Assembly (NCBI RefSeq): GCF_030253575.1
Contig: NC_080557.1
Coordinates: 43,600,501-43,664,500 of the forward strand
DNA length: 64,000 nt
Direction: 5' to 3'
DNA from: Rhododendron vialii
Lineage: Eukaryota; Streptophyta; Magnoliopsida; Ericales; Ericaceae
A program made the position numbers and the translations under genes. Positions within the stretch are counted from its first letter, which is position 1; each line of letters begins with the position of its first letter. Shown piece after piece: positions 22,820 to 32,895 of the stretch. Under the pieces are notes generated by a model that was not told the DNA's origin, searched no databases, and saw only the letters and a program-made list of their open reading frames with translations.

Positions 22820-23231
22820 TTAGGCCCAGTTTGGCCTAAATAAGCAATTTGGCTTTTCATTTTGTCTTTATTCAAAACAGTTTGCATTTTTTTAGTTTCA
22901 CAACAAATTTTTATAAATTATTGATTTGTCTCGACAAAAAGAATCAGAAAACCCAAAATGTTTTACTTTTACCCAAATATATTTAGAAATCAATATCGAA
23001 GATAAAGGCCCAAACTTTATCTCGATATTTCCAAAAATATTTGGGGGCTTTATCTTTGATATTTCTAAATATATTTGGGTAAAAGTAAAAAAATTTACTT
23101 TTCCAATTCTTCTTATCGAGACGAACCAATAAACCACAAAAACTTGACGCAAAACTAATCAATACAATTTTTTTTTTTGGAATAAAGACAACGAAAAGCC
23201 AAGTTGCTTATTTAGGCCAAACAAAGCCTTA
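22820..23231. mobile_element. Tourist-type (PIF/Harbinger) hairpin MITE
   Basis: The element at 22823-23228 begins 'ggcccagtttggcctaaata' and ends 'tatttaggccaaacaaagcc'. It is flanked by the target duplication TTA on each side. The interior is a long fold-back around 'tttacttttacccaaatata'. The 3-bp TTA duplication and GGC..GTTTGG ends fit PIF/Harbinger MITEs. Confidence 0.85.
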
Positions 23232-24339
23232 GCCATTTCATCGAGTATTGGATCTGATATAGCCTATGTACATGAGTATGACCATGTACGAGATAAGATG
23301 GGCTATGACTTTGCACTTCGAGCCGTCGAAAGAATCGGGTTAGTTTGAAATGTTCTCTATAAAATCGTTTTCGCATTCATACTTGCACTCTGGCTCACGC
23401 TGGTTATGTGAAATAGATTCTGCCCAATAATTGGTTTATCGCATAAATCATCGAGGTCACATGTCTGGAATCATTTTACTGTTTGATGTTGGACTGACCC
23501 AACCAAACAAGTGTTTTCAGGCCTCCCCCCTGTTCTTTTCCTATGGAGAAGTGGGCATGTCCTTGCCCTATGAATTGGGTCAGAAGACTCATCAGAACAG
23601 AGTTCACGAGCATACGCCTAATTTGTCAATGAGCCCTGCTACACGGATATGCCGGCAAGATTTTGTAATCTGAATAAAAATAAAAGATTGAATCGATTTA
23701 CACGTGGATCAAAAAAAATCGATCTACACATATTGAATCAAGCTAATTTTTTATGGGTCTTTTTTTTTAAATTATTGAACAAGTTTTCAAAAAAAAACTT
23801 GGAATGGGCTCCGCTTGTTCGTTAGTACCCCACAGATAGGGAACCCGCCGGTCCCCTTAGCATTATGAATTTTGTCAATAGCACATCCAGTTGGCTCGAA
23901 AATGTACTAGTGAAAAATTCGATTTTTTATTTTGATAGGTCATAGGAGTAAATAAATTTCGGATCTAGACGGGAATCCCCCATCTCCCTTCGGAGGGGGA
24001 TGGAGCGTGGAGGTGATTCTCCGTTCGGAAGACAGAGCAAGGACGGAGGCAGATAAATCGGAGATCAAAGACGGAGATAAGTCAAATCTGTCTCAATCCG
24101 CCTATTTGCCATTCCTAAACGTGTCATGTACTAAAACTGGGAAGAGTTGGAATTCAACCCCCACTAGAACCAGTAGACTTGTGTGGAATTATTACATGTG
24201 GTGGACCCAGTGGTTAGGAGCTTGTGGTCAATGGTGGCAGTAGTAGTAGTTACGGAAATCCTGCGTCCGGGTCGTAAAGTCAATGGACTGTATCCAGTCT
24301 TTCGTCCGTTCACATGAGATTCCGAATAAGCTCTTACGG

Positions 24340-24712
24340 TCTCGTTTGATAACAGTGATAAATAGATGAGATTTGTAAGAAGATGAAATTAAAATTGAGA
24401 TTGATAATGAGACAGAATTGTTAATGAATATGTTTGTTTGGGATGAAATTAGATAATGTGATTATTAATATTATGTTTATTTCAGATAGGATTAGATGAT
24501 GAGATTAAATTGATAGAAGAAATTGGTAATGAGAAGGGGTTGAGATTGGATTACGAATACCAAGCCGGTATTAACAATACCCCTTATGGGCCGGATTGTT
24601 CATCCCAAAGACTACCGATTTTAAAAACCAAATAAAATATTACTAATATCACCACTTTAGCAATTCAATCCTAACCTCCAGTCCGTTTATCAAATCAAAT
24701 GGGCCTACAATT
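24340..24712. mobile_element. Copy-A-specific insertion, class unknown
   Basis: Sequence between 'aagctctta' (24329) and 'cttatgggaccctaac' (about 24713) is absent from copy B, where the two words nearly adjoin (about 26905-26935). The interior contains many 'gatgagatt' type words. Its ends, 'gtttgataacag' and 'gtttatcaaat', are weakly inverted. Confidence 0.5.
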
Positions 24713-24811
24713 CTTATGGGACCCTAACTAACTAATTAATTACGCAATAATACATCTATGCATTAGACGTTGTGTGCATGTCTCTATAAAGTGGATGGAT
24801 ACAAAGAGTCC

Positions 24812-25010
24812 TACTATGCGGTACTGTGTACGGGATTGAGAGTTGCTGTAGTGCGGCAGTTGCATTACACCGTGTAGTGCGGTGGATCTGATCGTCCATC
24901 TCGATATGGAGGGCTCGAATTTAATTTGAGCTCCTACAAATCCGAATCGTCCATTACTAAGATGGATGGCTAGATTAGCCACCCCCAAATCCCTGTGTAC
25001 GTCATTTGGT
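24812..25010. mobile_element. Copy-A-specific MITE related to 6446-6609
   Basis: It contains 'gtagtgcggtggatctgatcgtccatctcg', sharing the interior word of the MITE at 6446-6609. In copy B the flanks ('tcctactatgc' then 'ttataccaaatgta', about 27040-27065) are directly joined, so this is an insertion in copy A. Confidence 0.6.
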
Positions 25011-26269
25011 ATATACCAAATGTACACATGATTGTGTGGAATTCACCTCGGTATACCACCCAAATAATTGAAATCACACAATGTGTTGAAGCTATTGTTT
25101 TAAGTATCTTTATAAAAAAAAAATAGCTCAATTGAGCTGATTTTTTTTATAGAGATCTTTCAAATAATATTTTAAATAAATTGATCGGTTCAGAACATTT
25201 GCGTGGGATCCTAGGTGAATCCCATACAGTGTGGATCCCACACAATGTGCATTTAGTGTACACCAAATGTATATCCATAGTTTTATGGAGTACTTTCTGA
25301 TACAGATAAGATTTGTGAGTAGACTGAATTGGTAACCAACTGGGGCTAGCTCAATTTACCATAGCTCTTGTATCTCATTAGAAAATTAGGAGTTCAAGTA
25401 GTGATATAAATGATCTCTTCTATCGATTGACAAAAAAAAGAAAAGAACTGGTGTCTCTTCTTCCATTTCAGGCTTGTTCATTTGAGGGACTTAAAGTCCC
25501 TATGCACGGTCTTTAATAAATTTTATTCATTTATCTCTTTCCACCCATTACATTTAAAAATCTCCCTTAAAATCTAAACTGAACACGGGACTCATTGAGT
25601 TTATGACATTTGAAAAACATCACATTGATCTAACATTTGTAATTACACGAACGAACATTTTTTTTCGTATAAGTAATCATGAAAAGAACTCAATAAGAAT
25701 TTACAATTTTCTACCGGTACAACAAGCTCGTCCAATCAGGGCAGATTATGTAATCTGAATGGAAATAAAAGATTATGATCTATTCAAAAAAAAAAACATG
25801 GAAATAAAAGATTAGATTGAGTATCTATACATATCGGATTGAGCTAATTTTTAATGGGCCCACTCGGATTTTTTTTAAAATTATTGAATAGTTCAGATCA
25901 TTTGTGCTAGACTCTGGGTGGGCTCCAAGTGCCCGTCAGTACCCCATTGGTAGGGAACCCGTTGGTCCCCTTAGCGTTATGTATTTGTCAATAGTATATC
26001 CAGATGGCTCAAAAATGTACTAGTGAAAATTTTAATTTTGATAGGAGTAAATAAATTTTGGATCGAGACGGGAATTCCCGATCTCCATTTAGAGGAGGAT
26101 GGAGGGTGGAGGTGATTCCTCATCCGGGAGACGGACGAGGACGGTGGCAGATAAAGTGCTCGAAGATCGAAGGCGGAGATGGTCAAATCTGTCCCGATCC
26201 ACCCCTTTGCCATCCCTACGTGTCATGCACAAAAACTGGGAAAAGTCGGCTCCGTTCTCTTTCTTTCTA

Positions 26270-26490
26270 AGTCTTCTTTTTCAAAAAAAAAAAAAATTAA
26301 ACTCAAATATAACGAAAATGAAAAATAATTTTTTGATTTTTTTGCATCGTTTAAAAGATTTTAATGAGATTTATTAAATAAGATCTTTCTTGCTAAAAAA
26401 ACTATTTGCGTAAATACAAAATTTTTTAATTTAAAATTATATTCTTTTTTAAAAAAATCTTTTTCAAAGAGGGTGGAACACCCCAATCAC
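26270..26490. mobile_element. AT-rich MITE, copy-B-specific
   Basis: It interrupts copy B of the large duplication; copy A has only about 50 bases between the flanking anchors. The word 'aagattttaatgagattta' and poly-A/T ends relate it to 43283-43522 and 48575-48800. Confidence 0.5.
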
Positions 26491-26664
26491 TAGCACCAGT
26501 AGACTTGTGTGGAATTATTACAATACTACATGTGGTGGACCACTGGTTATGAGCTTGTGGTCAATGGTTACAGAAGTCCTGGGCTGGGGTCCTGGTCGCA
26601 GAGTCAATGGGACCGTGTCGGTCTCTCGTCCATTCACATGGACTCCACATGGGACTCCCAAAAA

Positions 26665-26898
26665 AATACACCGTTCCTCCGTCCCATTTTAAATGTCAAT
26701 TTTTTATATTTGTATTAATTTTAATTTTTTAATTCTAAATTTAGAAATTTTGCAATAAGAATCTTGTTTGATAATTCTTAGTTAGTTCTATTATAAAAAA
26801 AATTTCAAATTCATAAAAATATTATAAATTGAAACATATAAGCGATAAAAAATGATACAAGTTTTAAAAATTTTCATCTTTTTTAGGACGGAGGGAAT
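26665..26898. mobile_element. Stowaway-type MITE, copy-B-specific
   Basis: Ends 'ttcctccgtcccattttaa' and 'ttttaggacggaggga' are inverted. The element lies between 'gactccc' and 'aataagctctta', which are adjacent in copy A (24318-24330). Confidence 0.7.
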
Positions 26899-27951
26899 AA
26901 AAAATAAGCTCTTAATTGGAGTAACTTATGGGACCCTAACTAATTAATTACGCTTTTCAAAAAAAACTAATTAATTACGCAATAATACATCTATGCATTA
27001 GGTGTGTGTGTGCATGTCTCTATAAAGTGGATACAAAGAGTCCTACTATGCTTATACCAAATGTATACCTGATTATATGGAATTCATCTCGGTATTCCAC
27101 CCAAATGATCGGAACTATTCAATTTATTTAAAATATTATTTTTAGTATCTCATAAAAAATTGGCTCAGTCGTATATATTGCAATATCGGTAAGCGCTTGA
27201 TCAATTTAGTACCGACAAAAAAATTGAGGGAATAATTGATTAAGCTCTTATCAATATATGAATGAGCTGATTTTTTCGTACAGATCCTTCAAATAATATT
27301 TTTTTAAAATTGAGCGGCTTTTATACTTTTATTGATAAAAATAAGATGCACGGGTAGTTTGAACGGTTGTCTCTCCTTCCATTTTAGGCTTATTAGTTTG
27401 GACCGTTTAGTCTTAACCTTTAGACTTTGTTTGTAACTTATGGAAATCGAGGAAAAATAAAATGGAAGGAAAAATATAAGAAAAAATTTACTATTCACAA
27501 AACTTGAATTCGAGGCTTTGGTCATTTTACATTTTAACTTTGTTTTGTTTTTATTTTTTAATTATTACTCTATTTTTCTCTTCAATCATTATCCTATTTC
27601 TCTAATTATTATTTTCATTTATCTCTTTATTTCTCCTTACTCATTACCCATCTCTTCAATAAATTTCCTATTTTTCTCTCCACTCACTACCAAAACTAAA
27701 AATACTAAAGTCATTTTCTATCCTCTTTCTCTCCAATCAAAACAATTCGAGAGAATTTTTTTAATTTTCTTTTCTTTTCTCCCATTTTACCTAAGTTCCA
27801 AGCAAAGCCTTAACTTTACGAGAGACTCGTTGAGCTTATGACATTTGAAAAACATCACATTGATCTAACATTAGTAATAATTACATGAATCAAAACCATT
27901 TTTTCGTAACCGTAATCAAGAAAAGAACTCAATAATAATATTATTCCCTTT

Positions 27952-28182
27952 GTCTGGATTTAATAGTTTTTTTTTTGGAGTTCGTGACATTTTTCAATAG
28001 ATTATATTTTCCAATTTATAATATTTTACGTGATTTCGAAAATATTTTATTATAAAACTAATCGAGATCTATCAAATAAGATATATATTCGATATGAAAT
28101 TCATTACAGATTCAAAGATATAATCTATTTTTTAACCGATTAAAAAAAATTAGGAACAATTAAATCCGGACGGAGGAAGTAG
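27952..28182. mobile_element. Stowaway-type MITE, copy-B-specific
   Basis: Ends 'ccctttgtctggatttaata' and 'taaatccggacggaggaagt' are inverted. It splits copy B between 'gaactcaataata' and 'acaacttctctaccgg'; copy A has the unbroken counterpart at about 25686-25720. Confidence 0.7.
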
Positions 28183-28310
28183 TATACAACTTCTCTACCG
28201 GCACTACAAGCTCGTCCAATCAGGAAAAAATAATGGTCAGATTAATGAAACTGCATGCGCAATCACGAGACCTTCGATAACAGTAACCTATTGCCTCCGT
28301 CGACTTCACG

Positions 28311-28316
<6 letters not shown>

Positions 28317-28350
<34 letters not shown>
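28317..28350. repeat. CT microsatellite
   Basis: (CT)16-17, about 330 bases upstream of the ATL start codon. Confidence 0.9.
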
Positions 28351-28353
<3 letters not shown>

Positions 28354-28542
28354 GGTACATGAGTTCTACCCTCCACAGTATCCTTGGATAAAGGAATTTT
28401 CTGTTGACCTTGACAGAGAGAGGGAGAGAGACAGAGAGAGAAGGGGGTATCAAGTTTTGCTTAGGTAACAAACACGCAATGTTAGCAGAATCCAAGGCAC
28501 CATTCCCGCGGTACTTGTTAGTCCGTTCCGTTATCAACGACT

Positions 28543-28553
28543 TTATATATATT
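28543..28553 (+). promoter_or_regulatory. Probable TATA box of ATL gene
   Basis: 'ttatatatatt' lies about 130 bases before the ATL start codon at 28677. Spacing is reasonable for a plant promoter with a roughly 100-base leader. Confidence 0.55.
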
Positions 28554-28676
28554 CAAGTAGTAAACGGTGAACCCCCTGCGCCTGCCCGTGAAGTCATTCA
28601 TACACACACCCCAACTACCAAAATCTCCCCCACACCTCTCTGTTACTCCAGAAAACAGAGCTCAGACCCAACCCAG

Positions 28677-29423
28677 ATGACCAAACTCCTTGACACCATT
28701 TTCGCCTACCACGGCGACGCTTTCCTCGCCGGCGTCGTATGCCTCCTCCTCGTGATCCTCTTCGTCCTCCTCCTCCACATGTACGCCAAATGGTTCCTAG
28801 CCCACGCCCGTCGCCGGAGGAGAAGATCCATGTCCGTATCCCACGTCCTGGGCCCGACCCGGTTCCCCAGCATAAATTCCTTGACGTTCGACATTACCGC
28901 TTCTCCCACCAAAGGCCTCGAGGCTTCTGCTATCGCTTCGATTCCTCTGTTCGTCTACGATTCTGTTGTCGACCACAATAACGGATTAGAATGCGTGGTT
29001 TGTTTGAGTTTATTTCAGGATCAGGAAGTGGGACGGAGATTACCTGACTGCGGGCACGGGTTTCACGTCGAGTGCATCGATATGTGGTTGAGTTCGCACT
29101 CGAATTGTCCGATTTGTCGGGCGGGGGTCAGGGTTGGGGGAGAGGGTAAGGTTGCTGGCATCGATTCGACGCCCAACGGTGTGGCGACCGAGGACTCAGC
29201 ATCGGAAGTTGTGGTTGAGGTTGTGAATCCTTTCGACAATGGTAGTAATGGAGTGGAAGTGTTGAGTGATTCGTCGGCTCGTTTATCGTCGTCTTCTTTG
29301 TCGTCCCAAGTTGCGGCAACGGCTCGTTTGTCGACGTCTACTCGTTTATCGTCGTCTTCTTTGTCGTCCCAAGTTGCGGCAATGGGTGGATCGTTGAAGA
29401 AAATGGTGAGCAGGAATATATGA
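28677..29423 (+). CDS. ATL-family RING-H2 E3 ubiquitin ligase
   Basis: An intronless 248-residue protein of the ATL (Arabidopsis Toxicos en Levadura) type: membrane-anchored RING-H2 ligases that pass ubiquitin from an E2 to target proteins. In order: one hydrophobic segment at about 16-36 (AGVVCLLLVILFVLLLHMY), a basic stretch (RRRRRR, 45-50), the GLD-type motif GLEASAIASIPLFVY (80-94), and the RING-H2 domain. Zinc ligands are C106, C109, C125, H127, H130, C133, C144 and C147, with the ATL spacing C-x2-C-x15-C-x-H-x2-H-x2-C-x10-C-x2-C; the E2-contact Trp is at 137. The C-terminal part is Ser-rich with an internal 21-residue duplication. The frame is open further upstream, but that part is CT-repeat leader sequence. 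ATG 28677 gives the normal ATL N-terminus. Confidence 0.95.
   Translation: MTKLLDTIFAYHGDAFLAGVVCLLLVILFVLLLHMYAKWFLAHARRRRRRSMSVSHVLGPTRFPSINSLTFDITASPTKGLEASAIASIPLFVYDSVVDHNNGLECVVCLSLFQDQEVGRRLPDCGHGFHVECIDMWLSSHSNCPICRAGVRVGGEGKVAGIDSTPNGVATEDSASEVVVEVVNPFDNGSNGVEVLSDSSARLSSSSLSSQVAATARLSTSTRLSSSSLSSQVAAMGGSLKKMVSRNI
29278..29382 (+). repeat. 63-bp internal tandem repeat in ATL coding end
   Basis: 'ctcgtttatcgtcgtcttct' and the next 22 bases occur identically at 29278-29319 and 29341-29382 (period 63 bp). This duplicates the protein segment RLSSSSLSSQVAA. The period is a multiple of three, so the frame is kept. Confidence 0.9.
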
Positions 29424-30030
29424 GGACGGAAAATTCACCCATCATCGTCCGATTTTCAGGAACCAGAGGATTGAGGGAATCGCCTTGGCCACTAACGGTT
29501 TGTCTGTCTGATCCTTAACTTCAAGCCCCCGGAAATTAGTCGAGGTACGCGCAATCTAGTCCGGACATTCGGCTATGTAAATGGAGAGGGAATCAAGTTA
29601 TGTTGATGAAGCTTAGCTATATATGTTTGATACAGATGTAAATATTTAAGAGATTTGTTTGAATTATTGATGAAACCTAATCTTTTGCTATGGTCTTCGT
29701 CATTTATAGTGTTGGTTGATGTTAAAAAAAAGAAGCAGAGTAAGTAAGATTAGATCATTGGATGGGTAATTAATTCCTTGGCCAAAATTGCTACTTTTGT
29801 TTTTGTTTGTCAAGATTAGAAAGAAATAAAACAGTAAGCATCAACTACTGTATTTTTTTTTTTTCCTTTTATAGGAGGCCGTTACTGAAAAATGACAACT
29901 CATGCTCCGACGACCTCTTCTGAATGGGTAGAATATCCTCATGGTCATGGTTGGTTGAGATCACCAATCACCTGAAATAAGACTTCATTGAACCCACGTA
30001 CATGAATTTTAAAACGAGTATCTGCGTCAC
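29424..30030. other. ATL 3' region with SINE-tail remnant
   Basis: 29517-29580 contains 'gaaattagtcgaggtacgcg' then 'gtccggacattcggctat', the 3' end typical of the SINE family seen complete at 43922-44095. It probably lies in the ATL 3' UTR. The rest shows no gene. Confidence 0.5.
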
Positions 30031-30270
30031 CCTTAGATTTTTCAGTGCCAAGCGGGTATATCCTACGTAGTACTCGCTCGTCGCATCCGAGCCGTTCGAT
30101 ATACTTTTGGATGGCTCGGATTGAAACTCTGTCCCTCCTCCCACCAACATTTTCTCTCTCGTTTTTCTATCTCCAAATCTGAGCCGTTCAAACACACAAT
30201 GAATGGCTCGGATGCGCGAATGGGCACCATGCGGTACTTGTTCGGCACTGAAAATTTTTCCCTGCGTCAC
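30022..30270. mobile_element. MITE with 9-bp target duplication (Mutator-like)
   Basis: The element at 30031-30261 has inverted ends ('tttttcagtgccaagcgg' and 'gttcggcactgaaaa'). It is flanked by 'ctgcgtcac' at 30022-30030 and 30262-30270. A 9-bp duplication is typical of Mutator-like elements. The interior carries repeated 'gagccgttc' / 'ggctcgga' words. Confidence 0.75.
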
Positions 30271-30540
30271 TAGGTATCTTCTTCGCAACTGATATTGTCA
30301 TCATGATTTCCAGAGCCAGTTGAGCGCCATTTCATGAAGATTTATTTAAGATACACACTCTTCGCCTCTCAAAACAAAAACAAAAAATATATCTTGAGTC
30401 CACTCCGACTAATTTGATCGGTTGTGGATTAAGGATCCCAACCCTAAGAATTTATTTTTTCACGCAACATTGGAGCTTTTAATTCAACTTTTACGAAAAC
30501 ATAGAGACGGAAAAAACGAAAAAAAAAAAAAAAACCCGCC

Positions 30541-31012
30541 TTTTTTTATGGGCTTTTCTAGAATATGACCTCAGTTATAAGTGAAAAGTGAAACAAATAT
30601 TTCCGATGGAGAAGTTTTTGGATGCCGGGCGGATACTACACACGTGGTGCACGTTCAAATGTCTTTTGAACGGTTTGAATTTTAGATAGAGAAAAAAAGG
30701 AGAGAGAGTGGTGGGGTGAGGCAGGAGAGAGAATAAATCTAGGCTGTTCAAAATACGTTTAGACGGTTGGGATCGCCTTTTTTTATGGGCTTTTCTAGAA
30801 TATGACCTCAGTTATAAGTGAAAAGTGAAACAAATATTTCCGATGGAGAAGTTTTTGGATGCCGGGCGGGTACTACACACGTGGTGCCCGTTCAAATGTC
30901 TTTTGGACGGTTTGAATTTTAGATAGAGAAAAAAAGGAGAGTGGTGGGGTGAGGCGAGAGAGAGAATAAATCTAGGCCGTTCAAAATACGTTTAGACGGT
31001 TGGAATCACCGA
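30541..31012. repeat. Tandem duplication, period 237 bp
   Basis: 'tttttttatgggcttttcta' starts at 30541 and again at 30778. The two copies are nearly identical through 'aaaatacgtttagacggttg'. A partial third trace ('gagaagtttttgaatgctggg') follows at about 31064. No gene is present. Confidence 0.9.
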
Positions 31013-31224
31013 CGGATATTGTCACGTGGTATCCGCTCGGCACGCAAAAAATTTTCTTTACGATGAGAAGTTTTTGAATGCTGGGTGGGCACCACTCGAT
31101 TCATAGGGATAACCCGGTATCAGAACCGGACCTTGCTGGCACCAGTTTGACATGCTTGCCGGTTTTGGGCTTTTGAGCTGGGTCCACATAACTTTTACGT
31201 GGGCTTAGCCCAAGCATGAATAGT

Positions 31225-31230
31225 AAAAAA
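31225..31230 (-). terminator. Pol III terminator of tRNA-Ile
   Basis: Six consecutive T residues on the minus strand begin two bases after the tRNA 3' end, the standard RNA polymerase III termination signal. Confidence 0.85.
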
Positions 31231-31231
31231 G

Positions 31232-31305
31232 TAGTCCCGGCGGGGCTCGAACCCGCGACCTTCGGCTCATAAGACCAACGCTCTAACCAACTGAGCTACG
31301 GGACT
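31232..31305 (-). tRNA. tRNA-Ile (anticodon UAU)
   Basis: A 74-base cloverleaf with no intron. The 7-bp acceptor stem is perfect (agtcccg with cgggact), with A discriminator. D arm: gctc / gagc with GG in the loop. The anticodon stem ttggt / gccga has two G-U pairs around loop 'cttatga'. The T arm is gcggg-ttcgagc-cccgc. Box A (tagctcagttgg) and box B (ggttcgagccc) are intact. Counting places UAU at 34-36, which reads the Ile codon AUA. Base 37 is G rather than the A expected for t6A in ANN-decoding tRNAs, so the isotype is less certain than the tRNA call itself. A T6 terminator follows. Confidence 0.88.
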
Positions 31306-32837
31306 TGCTTTTTCTCCTTATCGCACACATGAAATATATTAACCTTTATTCTGTAGTTCAACAAATGGACAAAGTTCCAATTCATTTCTCAAGATCTGTG
31401 GCTCCAGTCCGCGCCAACGATGAGCTACCGATGTCGATCATCTCCGACCTAGTTTGCAATGAGACTGTCGGTTTAATGGGGAAATTGCTAATCTTGTGGG
31501 AAGCTTACTCATACGACTGCACTTACTCAGGTACTCCTAATTCAGTAACTTAGAGTATATGAGCAATGATACGAGCACAAATTTAAAACACAATTCCTGA
31601 CACAACTACGTCCCGAGGGGTTTAATACACGTGGGTTCATGTACATCCAACAGTTTTAAACATAGTTGTGTCCGGCAATGTTCTAAGTTAGGCGCTAGTC
31701 AGGCGGTCGATCATCTTCGAGCAATTAATTGGATTAATCGGGAATTAATCGGCGCATATTAATTAATAATCGGGGATTAATTGTTAGTCGAACTTAATTG
31801 GATAGCCCCGGTAGTGATTAATCGCCGATTAATTCCTTGTTTTAGAACAATGGTGTCTGGGGTTGTCTCCGAAGCTATGTTCCTCGAATTCTCCTAAATG
31901 TATTGATCTGTATATATGGATTAGAATGCATGTGCAAATGTATGAGTAATACTATTGAAGTGTGCTACCTGTTAGTAGTAATTTTTCCTACACGGGAAAA
32001 GACCCTTTGTTATTGATGTGTCCATTTGTATGTATTCATCCTATTTTTCTGTCCTTGTGTTTGCTATGGATAGGATAGATCGATAGATCAGGTAAAAGTT
32101 TAGATGTTTGGATGTCTAATGAATATTTTACAAGATGGTAGTTTGATTAGAATTGGTAATGGGTATGGATTTGGATGAAGGAGGAACGTCAGATAGCTGT
32201 ACAAATTCAAAAGTGATGTTGAATGCACTGTGAGTGAGATGTCTGCTTGGTGATAAGAATATCAATGAACTTGCTATGAGAAAGTTAGACTGCATTGTAG
32301 TTGAGCTATCACAGATTCACAGTGATTTTGATCTTAACGGTGCCTGCATGTCATTTTTGCGATTCCTCTTGTAATATATACATACTCCAATCATTCTGGA
32401 ATCTTTAACTGCGATGGTTGAGTAGCTTACTCATGGTAGGATGGACGGAAACCTAGATGCGTAATGAGGAGTTTACTCATCTACCCTTTGGAAAATAATT
32501 AAGTGACGAAGTAACCAAAACAGATGAATGCTGTGATGAGGAGTTCACTTAAGTTGCTCGTGGTATGCAATTGGTGGAATGCTACTGTTTTTTGTGTTAA
32601 AGCTTTCTTGGAGTGGTTTGCTTTATTGTTTTGTATAACCGCCTTAATTGAATTGCTGAACCCAAGTAATGACTATGAGGTGCCACTGTGTACTGCTGTG
32701 TACTCCACAACTTTTTTTTTACTTGCTGAATTGTCTTTCTTTGTTTTGGGGCAGATGTGTGGTAAACAATGGACGAAAGCAAAATGCAGTTGGAAATAGA
32801 GATCAGTCACCTCCGAGCTGCAGAGCTCTTTGTTGTT

Positions 32838-32895
<58 letters not shown>

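Larger units (their letters stand above)
23650..28235. repeat. Large tandem duplication, unit about 2.2 kb
   Basis: Copy A is about 23650-25738 and copy B about 25739-28235. Matching anchors: 'gtcatg.ac.aaaactgggaa' at 24122 and 26220; 'agtagacttgtgtggaatta' at 24173 and 26499; 'taatacatctatgcattag' at 24748 and 26985; 'acatttgaaaaacatcacat' at 25609 and 27840; 'acaagctcgtccaatcagg' at 25721 and 28206. The changing offset (about 2100 to 2485) reflects insertions in one copy only. No gene is recognised inside either copy. The block lies immediately upstream of the ATL gene. Confidence 0.85.

Noticed and set aside
28404..28676. Upstream 91-codon extension of the ATL frame
   Set aside because: It translates GA-repeat leader and promoter sequence containing the TATA box; the ATL N-terminus and membrane segment start at 28677.
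32524..32799. 91-codon frame with hydrophobic stretches
   Set aside because: No family resemblance, no promoter or splice context; AT-rich sequence readily gives such frames.
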